Shown in pieces: positions 53,747 through 63,314 of a DNA stretch of 64,000 bases. The DNA comes from Streptococcus oralis subsp. dentisani. Its GTDB lineage: Bacteria > Bacillota > Bacilli > Lactobacillales > Streptococcaceae. Below the pieces are notes generated by a model. That model was given only the letters and a program-made list of their open reading frames with translations, did no database searches and was not told where the DNA came from. Location of the stretch: NCBI RefSeq assembly GCF_007475365.1, contig NZ_CP034442.1, positions 124,001 to 188,000 on the forward strand, in the 5' to 3' direction. The position numbers and the translations under genes were made by a program. Numbering within the stretch: position 1 is the stretch's first letter; the number at the start of each line of letters is the position of its first letter.

Positions 53747-55090
53747 ATGACAAAACGTGTAACGATTATCGATGTAAAAGACTACGTTGGTCAAGAAGTG
53801 ACCATTGGAGCCTGGGTTGCCAACAAATCAGGAAAAGGAAAAATTGCCTTCTTGCAATTGCGTGATGGAACTGCCTTTTTCCAAGGAGTTGCCTTCAAAC
53901 CAAACTTTATTGAAAAATTCGGCGAAGAAGTTGGTCTTGAAAAATTTGAAATGATCAAACACTTGAGTCAAGAGACTTCTGTTTATGTGACAGGGATTGT
54001 CAAAGAAGATGAACGTTCTAAGTTTGGCTATGAGCTCGATATCACAGACATTGAAGTCATCGGTGAATCACAAGATTACCCAATCACTCCAAAAGAACAC
54101 GGAACAGATTTCTTGATGGACAACCGTCACTTGTGGCTCCGTTCTCGTAAGCAAGTGGCTGTTATGCAAATCCGTAACGCGATTATCTATGCAACCTATG
54201 AGTTCTTTGACAAGAACGGCTTCATGAAGTTTGATAGTCCTATTCTTTCAGGAAATGCGGCAGAGGATTCAACTGAACTCTTTGAAACAGACTACTTTGG
54301 AACGCCAGCCTACTTGAGCCAATCAGGTCAGCTTTACCTTGAAGCAGGTGCGATGGCTCTTGGTCGTGTCTTTGACTTTGGTCCAGTATTCCGTGCGGAG
54401 AAATCAAAAACGCGCCGTCACTTGACTGAGTTCTGGATGATGGACGCAGAGTACTCATACCTGACACACGATGAGTCACTTGACTTGCAAGAAGCTTACG
54501 TAAAAGCCCTTCTTCAAGGTGTACTTGACCGTGCTCCACAAGCCTTGGAAACCTTGGAACGTGATACAGAGCTCTTGAAACGCTACATTGCAGAGCCATT
54601 CAAACGCATCACTTACGATCAAGCCATTGACCTTTTGCAAGAGCATGAAAATGATGCTGATGCTGACTACGAGCATTTGGAACATGGAGATGACTTCGGT
54701 TCACCACACGAAACCTGGATTTCAAACCACTTTGGTGTGCCAACATTTGTCATGAACTACCCAGTAGCTATCAAGGCCTTCTACATGAAACCAGTTCCTG
54801 GAAATCCAGAGCGCGTGCTTTGTGCAGACTTGCTTGCACCAGAAGGATATGGAGAAATCATCGGTGGTTCTATGCGTGAGGAAGACTACGATGCCCTTGT
54901 CGCTAAAATGGAAGAACTTGGAATGGATCGTACAGAATATGAATTCTACCTTGACCTTCGTAAATATGGTACAGTACCACACGGAGGATTTGGTATCGGT
55001 ATCGAGCGTATGGTGACCTTCGCAGCAGGTACAAAACACATCCGTGAAGCGATTCCATTCCCACGTATGTTGCATCGTATTAAACCATAA
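53747..55090 (+). CDS. asnS: asparaginyl-tRNA synthetase
   Basis: Class IIb synthetase of 447 residues. The N-terminal OB-fold anticodon domain (about 15-110) is followed by the catalytic domain with motif 2 [21 protein letters not shown] and motif 3 [11 protein letters not shown]. The C-terminal [11 protein letters not shown] is intact, so the IS30 insertion right after the stop has not damaged the coding sequence. It may have separated the gene from its original terminator. AAAAAGGAAG precedes the ATG. Confidence 0.98.
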   Translation: MTKRVTIIDVKDYVGQEVTIGAWVANKSGKGKIAFLQLRDGTAFFQGVAFKPNFIEKFGEEVGLEKFEMIKHLSQETSVYVTGIVKEDERSKFGYELDITDIEVIGESQDYPITPKEHGTDFLMDNRHLWLRSRKQVAVMQIRNAIIYATYEFFDKNGFMKFDSPILSGNAAEDSTELFETDYFGTPAYLSQSGQLYLEAGAMALGRVFDFGPVFRAEKSKTRRHLTEFWMMDAEYSYLTHDESLDLQEAYVKALLQGVLDRAPQALETLERDTELLKRYIAEPFKRITYDQAIDLLQEHENDADADYEHLEHGDDFGSPHETWISNHFGVPTFVMNYPVAIKAFYMKPVPGNPERVLCADLLAPEGYGEIIGGSMREEDYDALVAKMEELGMDRTEYEFYLDLRKYGTVPHGGFGIGIERMVTFAAGTKHIREAIPFPRMLHRIKP

Positions 55091-56029
55091 ACTAGTAAAA
55101 AGGCCAAATTTCAAGTTCAAGTTAGCCAGCAAGCAGTCTTCTCTGGGAGACTTGTAGTCCAAGCATTTTTTAGGATAATTGTTGATCCAATTTTCGATGA
55201 AGGCGACTTCTTTAGGAGTCGTTTTCTTAGTTCCTTTAGGTAACCATCTACGAATGAGCCTATTGTGATTCTCATTAGTTCCCCTTTCCCAAGAGGCATA
55301 GGGGTGTGCATAGTAGATATGCTCCTTAGAAAACACATCAGACAAGCGGTGGAATTCGACTCCATTATCTGCCGTGATGGAAAGGATTTGATGCTGTTTT
55401 AAGATGAGTTTTAGAGCCCGATTGACCGACTCAGCGCTCTTATTTGGAATCAATTGGATAATTTGATGTCTACTCCTTCGATCCGTTAAGACCAGTAGAC
55501 AGTGGTTTTTCGCTCTTGTCAGTAGGACCGTATCAATCTCATAGTGTCCATTCTCCAAGCGAAGATTGATAGCTTTGGGACGCTGTTCAATGGATTGCCC
55601 AGCAGGTTTAAAGTTGGGGCTAGCTTGTTTCTTGACAGTTTTTCCTTGATGAATCCAGTAGTAGATGGTTGACATTCCCACTGTAAGGCCCTTAGCCTTG
55701 ACCATCATTTCGGGAGAGAACTTTTGGTTATGATAATGGAGGATCTTTTGTTTTAGCTCTTTGGTCAAGATTGATTTCTTCACAGAGCGCTTCCGATTGG
55801 TTTCATAAACCATTTGAGCATAGTCGGCAGAATAAATCTTTTTGAAACGTCCTTTTCCAACACATTGTAAGACTGTGATACGTTTGATTTCATTGTGGAT
55901 GGTCTGAGGAGCTTTTCCAAGTAGAGAGGCGATTTCTCTATTTGATTTTCCTTCATTTTTCCATCGTTCGATTAAACGACGGCTATGGATTGTCAAGTGT
56001 TTAGCTTCTGTAGTATAATTGTTTTGCAT
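54722..56029 (-). CDS. IS30-family transposase, reading out of the element into asnS antisense
   Basis: The N-terminal HTH (about 15-50, [15 protein letters not shown]) and the DDE domain with [16 protein letters not shown] and the [15 protein letters not shown] segment identify an IS30-family (IS1239-like) transposase. The real protein core ends near [13 protein letters not shown] (about residue 308). The frame then crosses the element end near 55097 and continues for over 120 codons antisense to asnS before a stop at 54722. The start ATG is at 56029, after AGGTACAGAG. No frameshift is seen, so the enzyme may be active. Confidence 0.85.
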   Translation of the reverse strand: MQNNYTTEAKHLTIHSRRLIERWKNEGKSNREIASLLGKAPQTIHNEIKRITVLQCVGKGRFKKIYSADYAQMVYETNRKRSVKKSILTKELKQKILHYHNQKFSPEMMVKAKGLTVGMSTIYYWIHQGKTVKKQASPNFKPAGQSIEQRPKAINLRLENGHYEIDTVLLTRAKNHCLLVLTDRRSRHQIIQLIPNKSAESVNRALKLILKQHQILSITADNGVEFHRLSDVFSKEHIYYAHPYASWERGTNENHNRLIRRWLPKGTKKTTPKEVAFIENWINNYPKKCLDYKSPREDCLLANLNLKFGLFTSLWFNTMQHTWEWNRFTDVFCTCCEGHHTLDTDTKSSVWYCTIFTKVKVEFIFCTIHSKFFHFSDKGIVVFLTHRTTDDFSISFWCKQVCTKHALWISRNWFHVEGLDSYWVVHDKCWHTKVV

Positions 56030-56126
56030 CTCTGTACCTTTCTTGTGTTTGTGGTGAACAACAAGTGTAACACAGAGGTGTTTTCTTATGCCTATAACTA
56101 GATTTCATTTGACAATATTGACTAGT
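55091..56126 (-). mobile_element. IS30-family insertion sequence
   Basis: ACTAGT at 55091-55096 and 56121-56126 may be a target duplication, giving an element of about 1,024 bp, a normal IS30 length. Just inside are imperfect inverted repeats: CAAATTTCAAGTTCAAGTTAG near the left end and, reversed, CAAATGAAATCTAGTTATAG near the right. Family duplications are usually 2-3 bp, so the exact ends are uncertain. Confidence 0.6.
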
Positions 56127-56216
56127 TGAACCAGCTCATTTTTAGGAAAGTTGGGTGGCTAACTTCATTATAGAATTTTTATCTATCTTCTTTTTTTCAT
56201 TTTTATCTTTTTTCTC

Positions 56217-56245
56217 TTGCCATCTACTAGCTTTTCTAGTATAAT
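56217..56245 (+). promoter_or_regulatory. rpsF-ssb-rpsR promoter
   Basis: TTGCCA (56217-56222), 17-base spacer, TATAAT (56240-56245). It sits between the IS30 end and the operon, so the insertion left it intact. Confidence 0.85.
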
Positions 56246-56249
56246 AGTT

Positions 56250-56310
56250 AATTGTGAGCAAACCTCACTTACCCCTTGCAAAGACTTGGGGTCATTAGAC
56301 CAAAAGGAGG
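56250..56310 (+). promoter_or_regulatory. rpsF leader, possible S6:S18 autoregulatory hairpin
   Basis: ACCCC (about 56271-56275) can pair with GGGGT (about 56289-56293) in the leader. S6 and S18 bind their own leader in many bacteria. I have not matched the conserved bases. Confidence 0.35.
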
Positions 56311-56319
56311 AACATATCA

Positions 56320-56610
56320 ATGGCTAAATACGAAATTCTTTATATCATTCGTCCAAACATTGAAGAAGAAGCGAAAAACGCTTTGGTAGCACGTTTTGAC
56401 TCTATCTTGACTGACAACGGTGCAACTGTTGTTGAATCAAAATCATGGGAAAAACGTCGTCTTGCATACGAAATCCAAGATTTCCGTGAAGGACTTTACC
56501 ACATCGTTAACGTTGAAGCAAACGATGACGCAGCTCTTAAAGAGTTTGACCGTCTTTCAAAAATCAACGCTGACATTCTTCGTCACATGATCGTCAAACT
56601 TGACGCGTAA
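56320..56610 (+). CDS. rpsF: 30S ribosomal protein S6
   Basis: S6 binds 16S rRNA with S18 on the platform of the small subunit. The 96-residue protein starts [17 protein letters not shown] and contains KRRLAYEIQ, the family signature. AAAGGAGG precedes the ATG. It is first in the standard rpsF-ssb-rpsR operon. Confidence 0.98.
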   Translation: MAKYEILYIIRPNIEEEAKNALVARFDSILTDNGATVVESKSWEKRRLAYEIQDFREGLYHIVNVEANDDAALKEFDRLSKINADILRHMIVKLDA

Positions 56611-56621
56611 GAAGGTAAACT

Positions 56622-57092
56622 ATGATTAACAATGTTGTACTTGTAGGGCGTATGACACGTGACGCTGAGTTGCGTTATACCCCATCAAATGTAGCAGTTG
56701 CGACTTTTACTCTTGCAGTAAACCGTACATTCAAGAGTCAAAATGGCGAACGTGAGGCTGATTTCATCAATGTCGTTATGTGGCGCCAACAGGCTGAAAA
56801 TCTTGCTAACTGGGCTAAAAAAGGCTCTCTTATCGGGATCACAGGTCGTATCCAGACTCGTAGTTACGATAACCAGCAAGGACAACGTATCTACGTAACA
56901 GAAGTCGTGGCTGACAATTTCCAAATGTTGGAAAGCCGTAGCGTGCGTGAAGGACATACAGGTGGGGCTTATTCTGCACCAACTGCTAGTTATACAGCAC
57001 CTACACAATCAGTACCAGACTTTTCACGTGATGAAAATCCATTTGGAGCAACCAATCCATTGGATATTTCGGATGATGATTTACCATTCTAA
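56622..57092 (+). CDS. ssb: single-stranded DNA-binding protein
   Basis: The 156-residue protein has the OB fold (about 1-105, [20 protein letters not shown] at the start), a Gly/Ser/Pro-rich linker, and the acidic tip DDDLPF that binds repair and replication partners. It is the housekeeping replication SSB by its place between rpsF and rpsR. Confidence 0.98.
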   Translation: MINNVVLVGRMTRDAELRYTPSNVAVATFTLAVNRTFKSQNGEREADFINVVMWRQQAENLANWAKKGSLIGITGRIQTRSYDNQQGQRIYVTEVVADNFQMLESRSVREGHTGGAYSAPTASYTAPTQSVPDFSRDENPFGATNPLDISDDDLPF

Positions 57093-57123
57093 TGGACAAT
57101 TAAAACTATAAAGGAGAAAAAAC

Positions 57124-57363
57124 ATGGCTCAACAACGTCGTGGCGGATTCAAACGCCGTAAAAAAGTTGATTACATCGCAGCAAACAAAATTGAATATGT
57201 TGATTACAAAGATACTGAGCTTCTTAGCCGTTTCGTTTCAGAACGTGGGAAAATCCTTCCACGTCGTGTAACAGGAACTTCAGCTAAAAACCAACGTAAA
57301 GTAACAACAGCTATCAAACGCGCTCGCGTAATGGCTTTGATGCCTTTCGTAAACGAAGATTAA
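57124..57363 (+). CDS. rpsR: 30S ribosomal protein S18
   Basis: The 79-residue S18 protein has basic ends and the motif [22 protein letters not shown]. It pairs with S6 on the ribosome. AAAGGAG precedes the ATG. It is last in the operon and is followed by several terminators. Confidence 0.98.
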   Translation: MAQQRRGGFKRRKKVDYIAANKIEYVDYKDTELLSRFVSERGKILPRRVTGTSAKNQRKVTTAIKRARVMALMPFVNED

Positions 57364-57364
57364 A

Positions 57365-57391
57365 AAAAAAGACCCACCTGGGTCTTTTTTT
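57365..57391 (+). terminator. terminator after rpsR
   Basis: GACCCA (57371-57376), loop CC, TGGGTC (57379-57384), flanked by A and T runs, so it works in both directions. Confidence 0.9.
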
Positions 57392-57435
57392 CAGGCCCCC
57401 CGGACCTTCATGAGTTTGAAAATAAGAAAGCGAAA

Positions 57436-57460
57436 TAGGACCCACTGGACCTTTTTTTCA
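57436..57460 (+). terminator. second, weaker terminator-like copy after rpsR
   Basis: AGGACCCACTGGACCTTTTTTT repeats the GACCCA...T-run layout of the first terminator but with an internal mismatch (positions about 57438-57458). Confidence 0.5.
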
Positions 57461-57543
57461 GATTCGGTTGGCCCTCTTTTTCATGTTCGGGCGTGTCTTT
57501 TATCAGACTTTTACAGGGCTCCGTTCGAAACGTCTACTTTTTG

Positions 57544-57579
57544 ACCTAGTAAGATTCTTTTGTCTTACTAGGTTTTTTC
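57544..57579 (+). terminator. terminator upstream of the GNAT gene
   Basis: ACCTAGTAAGA (57544-57554) pairs with TCTTACTAGGT (57563-57573), followed by T residues. Confidence 0.88.
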
Positions 57580-57597
57580 TTTTAATCTTTGTTGTCG

Positions 57598-57606
57598 TGC
57601 TATAAT
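57598..57606 (+). promoter_or_regulatory. promoter of the GNAT gene, extended -10
   Basis: TGCTATAAT at 57598-57606, 30 bases before the ATG. Confidence 0.75.
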
Positions 57607-57635
57607 GGTAGGAGAAAGCTTTAAAGGAGCATCTT

Positions 57636-58145
57636 ATGAAGGGAACTGCTATTATTAGAAAAATGATTGAATCGGATATCCAACACCTGTCCCAAGGTTT
57701 TATCAATCAAGGTTGGCCCGGTAGAGAGGAAATTTTGGCTAGATATTTTCTGGAACAGAAAAGCAAGGAGAGAGAAGTCTTAGTTGCAGAGATTGATGGT
57801 GTTGTAGCGGGTTACATTACCATTTTGCCCTCTGCTAAACATGGTCCTTTTGCAGAAGTCTATCCAGAACTTTCAGATTTCAATGTCTTTGAGCCTTTTC
57901 GAAATCAAGGAATTGGAAACCTCTTGATGGAAGAAGCTGAAAATCAAGTTAAGCTCATATCGGATAAGGTGACCCTTGGTGTTGGGCTCCATTCAGGGTA
58001 TGGACCTGCCCAGAGATTGTACATCAAACGAGGCTATATTCCAGATGGTTCAGGCGTTTGGTATCGAAACCAACCGTTGGAAATGAATGCTACTATTCAA
58101 AATAATGATGATTTAGTTCTGTACTTATCCAAGAAATTCGAATAA
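57636..58145 (+). CDS. GNAT family N-acetyltransferase
   Basis: The 169-residue protein has the GNAT fold. The acetyl-CoA site is FEPFRNQGIGNLLMEEAE (R/QxxGxG/A motif). The C-terminal segment LHSGYGPAQRLYIKRGYIPDG is the usual family end. The acceptor is unknown. It has its own promoter, and no operon partner is evident. Confidence 0.9.
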   Translation: MKGTAIIRKMIESDIQHLSQGFINQGWPGREEILARYFLEQKSKEREVLVAEIDGVVAGYITILPSAKHGPFAEVYPELSDFNVFEPFRNQGIGNLLMEEAENQVKLISDKVTLGVGLHSGYGPAQRLYIKRGYIPDGSGVWYRNQPLEMNATIQNNDDLVLYLSKKFE

Positions 58146-58188
58146 GAGATAGTGAATTTCTTTGAAGATAGGGGATTTCTCTACTTTA

Positions 58189-58197
58189 TGGTATAAT
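58189..58197 (+). promoter_or_regulatory. promoter of the HAD-cyclophilin gene, extended -10
   Basis: TGGTATAAT at 58189-58197, 30 bases before the ATG. Confidence 0.75.
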
Positions 58198-58226
58198 GGA
58201 AAGAGTGATGGAAAAGAGGTAGAGAG

Positions 58227-59627
58227 ATGGATGCAAAATTAAAATACAAGGCAAAGAAGATTAAAATCGTCTTTTTTGATATCGATGATACCCTGCGCAC
58301 CTCAAAGACAGGGTTTATTCCAGCTACGATTCCTACTGTCTTTAAGCAGTTGCGAGAGAAAGGGATTTTAACAGGAATCGCCTCTGGGCGTGGTATTTTC
58401 GGTGTTGTTCCAGAGATTCGTAAGCTCAAACCTGATTTTTTTGTAACCCTGAATGGGGCCTATATAGAAGATAAAAAAGGCCAGGTCATTTATCAGCATC
58501 AGATTGAAAAGTTAGATGTTGAGGAGTATGTCTCTTGGACCAAGCGAGAAGGGATTGAGTACGGCTTGGTTGGCAGTCATGACGCCAAACTCTCCACTCG
58601 AACAGAACTGATCAGTGAGGCGATTGATCCCATCTATCCAAACTTAGATGTGGATCCTGACTTTCATGAAAAAGTAGGCATTTGCCAGATGTGGACCTTT
58701 GAAGATAAAGGAGATGCCTTGCGCTTGCCAGAATCTTTATCGGATAAACTTCGCATGGTACGTTGGCATGAACATTCATCTGATGTGGTACCAATTGCAG
58801 GCTCAAAGGCTGCTGGTGTGGCAAAGGTTGTAGAACACCTAGGATTGAAACCAGAGAACGTCATGGTCTTCGGAGATGGCCTCAATGATTTAGAATTCTT
58901 TGATTATGCAGGAATTAGCATTGCCATGGGAGTTTCCCATGAAAAAATCAAAGAAAAAGCAGATTATATTACAAAAACAGTAGAAGAAGATGGCATTTTT
59001 GATGCCTTAGAAGGATTTGGTATGGTAGAAAAAGAATTGCATTTCCCACAAGTAGACATTGAAACAGTAGAAGGTCCTCTAGCGACTATTAAGACAAATC
59101 ACGGAGACTTGCGGATCAAGCTCTTCCCTGAACATGCTCCTAAAACAGTAGCAAACTTTGTCGCTCTTTCAAAAGATGGTTACTATGATGGAGTGATTTT
59201 CCATCGTATTATCAGGGACTTTATGATCCAAGGCGGAGACCCAACTGGTACTGGTATGGGGGGAGAGTCTATTTATGGACAAGCTTTTGAAGATGAATTT
59301 TCTGAAGAACTCTATAATGTTCGCGGGGCTCTTTCCATGGCCAATGCTGGTCCAAATACCAATGGCAGTCAGTTCTTTATCGTGCAAAACCAACACTTGC
59401 CATACTCTAAGAAAGAGATTGCACGTGGTGGCTGGCCTGAACCAATCGCTGAGATCTATGCAGAACAAGGTGGAACTCCTCACCTTGACCGTCGCCATAC
59501 TGTTTTTGGGCAATTGGTAGATGCAGAATCTTTTGCAGTCTTGGATGCCATTGCAGCTGTTGAAACTGGTGCTATGGACAAGCCCGTTGAAGATGTAGTA
59601 ATTGAAACGATTGAAATTGAGGACTAG
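58227..59627 (+). CDS. HAD (Cof-type) hydrolase fused to cyclophilin peptidyl-prolyl isomerase
   Basis: A two-domain protein of 466 residues. The N-terminal Cof/HAD phosphatase domain (about 10-265) has motif [10 protein letters not shown], motif II in ASGRGIFG, and motif [13 protein letters not shown]. The C-terminal cyclophilin domain (about 270-466) has [19 protein letters not shown] and [10 protein letters not shown], with the active-site Arg in FHR. Fusion may link sugar-phosphate or nucleotide dephosphorylation to protein folding, but the substrate is unknown. The S1-domain gene starts one base after the stop. Confidence 0.95.
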   Translation: MDAKLKYKAKKIKIVFFDIDDTLRTSKTGFIPATIPTVFKQLREKGILTGIASGRGIFGVVPEIRKLKPDFFVTLNGAYIEDKKGQVIYQHQIEKLDVEEYVSWTKREGIEYGLVGSHDAKLSTRTELISEAIDPIYPNLDVDPDFHEKVGICQMWTFEDKGDALRLPESLSDKLRMVRWHEHSSDVVPIAGSKAAGVAKVVEHLGLKPENVMVFGDGLNDLEFFDYAGISIAMGVSHEKIKEKADYITKTVEEDGIFDALEGFGMVEKELHFPQVDIETVEGPLATIKTNHGDLRIKLFPEHAPKTVANFVALSKDGYYDGVIFHRIIRDFMIQGGDPTGTGMGGESIYGQAFEDEFSEELYNVRGALSMANAGPNTNGSQFFIVQNQHLPYSKKEIARGGWPEPIAEIYAEQGGTPHLDRRHTVFGQLVDAESFAVLDAIAAVETGAMDKPVEDVVIETIEIED

Positions 59628-59628
59628 G

Positions 59629-59988
59629 ATGAAAATTGGTGATAAGCTAACTGGGCGTATTACAGGAATTCAGCCCTATGGTGCCTTTGTCGAGTTAGAG
59701 ACAGGGGTGATTGGGCTGATTCATATTTCAGAGATTCGGACAGGATTTATCGAAAATATCTATGAAGTTTTGAAAATTGGTGAAGAAGTGCAGGTTCAGG
59801 TTGTTGATTTAGACGAATTTTCAGGTAAAGCCAGTCTATCTATTCGCACTCTGGAGGAAGAAAAACACCAACTACCAAGACGGAGACGTTTTTCAAATGA
59901 TCGTATCAAGCACGGTTTTGCACCACTTGGGCGAATGATGCCAATCTGGACAAAGGAAGCCCTCAACAATCTGAGAGAGAAAAACTAG
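59629..59988 (+). CDS. cvfD: S1 RNA-binding domain protein (CvfD/YugI-like)
   Basis: The 119-residue protein has one S1 domain (about 1-75, MKIGDKLTGRITGIQPYGAF) and a basic tail (RRRRFSNDRIKHG). Homologs are RNA-binding regulators. I remember CvfD as the pneumococcal post-transcriptional regulator in this position. The start at 59629 comes right after the previous stop, with GAGGACTAG as a modest site. The frame opens at 59602 but that part overlaps the fusion gene. Confidence 0.88.
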   Translation: MKIGDKLTGRITGIQPYGAFVELETGVIGLIHISEIRTGFIENIYEVLKIGEEVQVQVVDLDEFSGKASLSIRTLEEEKHQLPRRRRFSNDRIKHGFAPLGRMMPIWTKEALNNLREKN

Positions 59989-60021
59989 TCTATTAGATTT
60001 CGTATTTTTAAAAATCAATAT

Positions 60022-60768
60022 ATGGAAGAACAATTATTAAAACCAGGAGAGCGAATCAACCAGCTCTTTTCGACAGATATCAAGATCATTCAAAATAGAG
60101 AAGTGTTTAGCTATTCGGTGGATAGTGTTCTCTTGTCACGCTTTCCTCGCTTCCCTAAAAATGGCTTAATAGTGGATTTTTGTGCTGGAAATGGTGCAGT
60201 GGGACTTTTTGCAAGTAGTCGTACCAAGGCAAAAATTCTCTCTGTAGAAATTCAGGAGCGCTTGGCGGATATGGCAGAGCGTTCGGTTCAGTTGAATGGT
60301 TTGGAAGAGCAGATGCGGGTCATCTGCGATGATTTGAAAAATATGCCTGCTCACATCCAAGGAAGTAAGGTGGATATGATTTTGTGCAATCCGCCTTATT
60401 TTAAGGTGGATCCGCATTCTAATCTCAACGAGAGTGAACACTACCTCCTAGCCAGACACGAAATTGCGACTAACCTAGAAGAAATCTGTCGCAGTGCTCA
60501 GAGTATTCTCAAGTCTAATGGTCGTTTGGTCATGGTTCATCGTCCAGATCGGCTCTTGGATATCCTAGACATGCTTCAACGCCACAATTTGGCACCCAAG
60601 CGCCTGCAATTTGTCTATCCTAAACGACAGAAGGAGGCCAATATGCTCTTAATCGAAGCTATCAAGGATGGATCGACAAGTGGTTTCAAGGTCCTGCCAC
60701 CACTCATTGTTCACAATGAAGATGGTTCCTACACGCCAGAAATTCAAGAGATTTACTATGGATCATAA
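60022..60768 (+). CDS. tRNA1(Val) (adenine(37)-N6)-methyltransferase-like protein
   Basis: SAM-dependent methylase of 248 residues, of the TrmN6/YabB type. It has the SAM motif [15 protein letters not shown] (about 53-67) and the catalytic NPPY motif in [10 protein letters not shown], the signature of N6-adenine methylases. A C-terminal [14 protein letters not shown] follows. The ATG has no clear Shine-Dalgarno, so it may be coupled to the upstream gene. It overlaps the GIY-YIG gene by 11 bases. Confidence 0.92.
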   Translation: MEEQLLKPGERINQLFSTDIKIIQNREVFSYSVDSVLLSRFPRFPKNGLIVDFCAGNGAVGLFASSRTKAKILSVEIQERLADMAERSVQLNGLEEQMRVICDDLKNMPAHIQGSKVDMILCNPPYFKVDPHSNLNESEHYLLARHEIATNLEEICRSAQSILKSNGRLVMVHRPDRLLDILDMLQRHNLAPKRLQFVYPKRQKEANMLLIEAIKDGSTSGFKVLPPLIVHNEDGSYTPEIQEIYYGS

Positions 60769-61042
60769 GGCATATATGTATGTGGTGGAGTGTAGTGACG
60801 GTTCTTACTATACGGGCTATACAACGGATGTGAAAAAACGCCTTGCCGTTCATAATAGTGGTAAGGGAGCCAAGTATACCCGAGCTCGCTTGCCAGTTAA
60901 ACTCATCTATGTAGAGGGTTTTGCTAGAAAGGAAGAAGCCATGTCAGCAGAGGCTCTTCTCAAACGTAAGAAGAGACCACAGAAAGAACGATTTTTATCC
61001 GAAAATCAAGAGAAAAATCTAGTCAATCATATTGATATCTAA
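60758..61042 (+). CDS. GIY-YIG domain endonuclease-like protein (YazA/UPF0213)
   Basis: The 94-residue protein begins [20 protein letters not shown]. It has the paired Y-V and Y-T-G strands of the GIY-YIG fold, then Arg in KRLAVHN and the catalytic Glu in [12 protein letters not shown]. Such small UPF0213 proteins are of unknown biological role. The tRNA methylase plus GIY-YIG pairing (yabB-yazA) is conserved in Firmicutes. The start at 60758 lies inside the methylase gene. The frame is open upstream, but the overlap makes earlier starts unlikely. Confidence 0.92.
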   Translation: MDHKAYMYVVECSDGSYYTGYTTDVKKRLAVHNSGKGAKYTRARLPVKLIYVEGFARKEEAMSAEALLKRKKRPQKERFLSENQEKNLVNHIDI

Positions 61043-61043
61043 T

Positions 61044-61072
61044 GAGGAGTCCTTTGACTCCTCTTACTTTTG
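61044..61072 (+). terminator. terminator after the GIY-YIG gene
   Basis: GAGGAGTC (61044-61051), loop CTTT, GACTCCTC (61056-61063), followed by a T-rich stretch. Confidence 0.75.
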
Positions 61073-61098
61073 TCAAAAGAGGAAAAAAATGCTAAAAT
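61070..61098 (+). promoter_or_regulatory. ppaC promoter
   Basis: TTGTCA (61070-61075), 17-base spacer, TAAAAT (61093-61098) with an extended -10 TGC. Confidence 0.8.
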
Positions 61099-61127
61099 AA
61101 GATGAATAAATTTAAAGAGGTATTATC

Positions 61128-62063
61128 ATGTCTAAGATTCTAGTATTTGGTCACCAAAATCCAGACTCAGATGCCATCGGGTCATCTGTAGCCTTTGCTT
61201 ACCTTGCAAAAGAAGCTTATGGATTGGACACAGAAGCAGTAGCTCTCGGTACTCCAAATGAAGAAACAGCCTTTGTTTTGAACTATTTTGGTGTAGAAGC
61301 ACCACGTGTTATCACATCTGCTAAAGCAGAAGGTGCAGAGCAAGTCATCTTGACTGACCACAATGAATTCCAACAATCAGTGTCAGATATCGCTGAAGTA
61401 GAAGTTTATGGTGTTGTGGACCACCACCGTGTGGCTAACTTTGAAACTGCCAGCCCACTTTACATGCGTTTGGAACCAGTTGGATCAGCCTCATCTATCG
61501 TTTACCGCATGTTTAAAGAACATGGTGTAGCAGTTCCTAAAGAAATCGCAGGTTTGATGCTTTCAGGTTTGATTTCAGATACCCTTCTTTTGAAATCACC
61601 AACAACTCACCCATCTGATAAAGTCATCGCTCCTGAATTGGCAGAATTAGCAGGCGTGAACTTGGAAGAATACGGTCTTGCTATGCTCAAGGCTGGTACT
61701 AACTTGGCTAGCAAATCTGCTGAAGAATTGATTGACATCGATGCTAAGACTTTTGAACTCAACGGAAACAAGGTCCGTGTTGCCCAAGTTAATACAGTTG
61801 ATATTGCTGAAGTCTTGGAACGTCAAACTGAAATCGAAGCAGCAATGCAAGCAGCTAATGCAGCAAATGGCTACTCTGACTTTGTCTTGATGATTACAGA
61901 CATCGTAAACTCAAACTCAGAAATCCTTGCTCTTGGGTCAAACATGGACAAGGTCGAAGCAGCATTTAACTTCAAACTTGAAAACAACCACGCTTTCCTT
62001 CCAGGTGCTGTTTCACGTAAGAAACAAGTGGTACCTCAGTTGACTGAAAGCTTTAATGGCTAA
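61128..62063 (+). CDS. ppaC: manganese-dependent inorganic pyrophosphatase
   Basis: Family II pyrophosphatase of 311 residues, which hydrolyses PPi using Mn2+. Metal ligands are in [13 protein letters not shown] (about 7-19) and DHHRVANF (DHH motif, about 97-104). The C-terminal DHHA2 domain has the substrate-binding SRKKQVVP. It is highly expressed by codon use. An own promoter and terminator make it monocistronic. Confidence 0.98.
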   Translation: MSKILVFGHQNPDSDAIGSSVAFAYLAKEAYGLDTEAVALGTPNEETAFVLNYFGVEAPRVITSAKAEGAEQVILTDHNEFQQSVSDIAEVEVYGVVDHHRVANFETASPLYMRLEPVGSASSIVYRMFKEHGVAVPKEIAGLMLSGLISDTLLLKSPTTHPSDKVIAPELAELAGVNLEEYGLAMLKAGTNLASKSAEELIDIDAKTFELNGNKVRVAQVNTVDIAEVLERQTEIEAAMQAANAANGYSDFVLMITDIVNSNSEILALGSNMDKVEAAFNFKLENNHAFLPGAVSRKKQVVPQLTESFNG

Positions 62064-62111
62064 TAGCTTGAGTGATAATTGAAACGTGGAAACACTTGTT
62101 TCCATATAGCT

Positions 62112-62135
62112 AAAGGGGTTTCGGCTCCTTTTTTT
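62112..62135 (+). terminator. terminator after ppaC
   Basis: AAAGGGG (62112-62118) pairs with CTCCTTT (62125-62131), one G-U pair, then T residues. A second small hairpin GGAAACA-CTT-TGTTTCC lies upstream at about 62088-62104. Confidence 0.75.
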
Positions 62136-62148
62136 CTAGGAGAGGAAG

Positions 62149-62661
62149 ATGTTAGAAAATGGCGATTTGATTTTTGTGAAGGACCTTTCAGACATGGGGC
62201 AGGCCATCCAGGCTTCTACTGGGAATTATAGTCATGTAGCCATCTTTTTGGATGGTTTGATTTTCCATGCTAGTGGGCAGGCAGGTGTTATCTGTCAAGA
62301 ACCAGCTGATTTTTTTGAACCTACTCATCTCTACGACCTTTATGTCTATCCAGAGATGGAAGTCGACTTGGTGAAGGAGAAGGCTTGCAAGCATCTAGGA
62401 GCTCCTTATAATAGCTCTTTTTATCCCAATGGGGATGGCTTTTACTGCTCCCAGTACATCGCAGAAATCCTGCCTATTTTTGAGACGATTCCCATGAAAT
62501 TTGGGGACGGGGAGCAGGAGATTAGTGATTTCTGGAGAGAATATTACAGGAAACTCGAACTTCCAGTGCCTCTGAACCAGCCAGGGACCAATCCCAGTCA
62601 GTTGGCAGCATCCCCTCTTTTAGAATGTAAAGAAAGGAATCTTCATGATTCAAATTTTTAA
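62149..62661 (+). CDS. YiiX-like permuted NlpC/P60 (papain-fold) amidase family protein
   Basis: The 170-residue protein has the permuted papain-like layout. His is in YSHVAIFLDG (about 28-37), and the Cys is in the later GFYCSQYIAEIL (about 92-103), with GDLIFVK at the start. YiiX/YebB relatives are predicted amidases or acyltransferases acting on peptidoglycan or lipids. There is no signal peptide, so it appears cytoplasmic. The DUF1803 gene starts 17 bases inside its end. Confidence 0.88.
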   Translation: MLENGDLIFVKDLSDMGQAIQASTGNYSHVAIFLDGLIFHASGQAGVICQEPADFFEPTHLYDLYVYPEMEVDLVKEKACKHLGAPYNSSFYPNGDGFYCSQYIAEILPIFETIPMKFGDGEQEISDFWREYYRKLELPVPLNQPGTNPSQLAASPLLECKERNLHDSNF

Positions 62662-63295
62662 TCCCTCCCGTTTGACTCGACAGCCATTTTTTATAGATTT
62701 AGTGGACTATCTGGACCAGCATGACGATGTGATCCTTCGAGAAATCAAGGCTCAGTTTCCAGATGTGGCAGTTGATAAACTCATGGAAGAGTATATAAAG
62801 GCAGGCTTGATCCGAAGGGAAAACAAACGTTATTCCCTCAATCTCCCTTTTCTAGAATCGATAGACAATCTATCCCTTGATCAAGAGATTTTTGTCAGAG
62901 AGGATAGTCCAGTCTATCAAGCCTTGTTGGAGAAGACTTTTGAGACAGAATTGCGCAATCAGACCAATGCAGCCATTTTAGTCGAATCTACGGACTTTGC
63001 AAGAGAAAAGATGACTTTATCCAACTATTTCTACAAGGTCAAGCACCAATATCCTTTGACAGAAAAACAGCAGGAGCTTTATGCCATTTTGGGAGATGTC
63101 AATCCTGAGTATGCCCTCAAGTATATGACGACTTTTTTACTGAAATTCCTCAAAAAAGACCAGCTGATGCAGAAACGGCGTGATATCTTCGTTGAGAGTT
63201 TAGTCGTCTTGGGTTATATTGTGCAAAATGAAGCTGGAAAGTATGAGTTGACTGTTGATTTTGACAAGGAACGCTTGATTTTCTATTTGTCTTAG
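62645..63295 (+). CDS. DUF1803 family protein
   Basis: A 216-residue soluble protein found in streptococci (DUF1803). The sequence is rich in charged helices (YLDQHDDVILREIKAQF, DKLMEEYIKAGLIRRENKRYSL), with a winged-helix-like pattern in the first third. No catalytic motif is visible. It is translationally coupled to the YiiX-like gene. The function is unknown. Confidence 0.85.
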   Translation: MIQIFNPSRLTRQPFFIDLVDYLDQHDDVILREIKAQFPDVAVDKLMEEYIKAGLIRRENKRYSLNLPFLESIDNLSLDQEIFVREDSPVYQALLEKTFETELRNQTNAAILVESTDFAREKMTLSNYFYKVKHQYPLTEKQQELYAILGDVNPEYALKYMTTFLLKFLKKDQLMQKRRDIFVESLVVLGYIVQNEAGKYELTVDFDKERLIFYLS

Positions 63296-63314
63296 TTGCT
63301 TTTGAGCAGATTGT

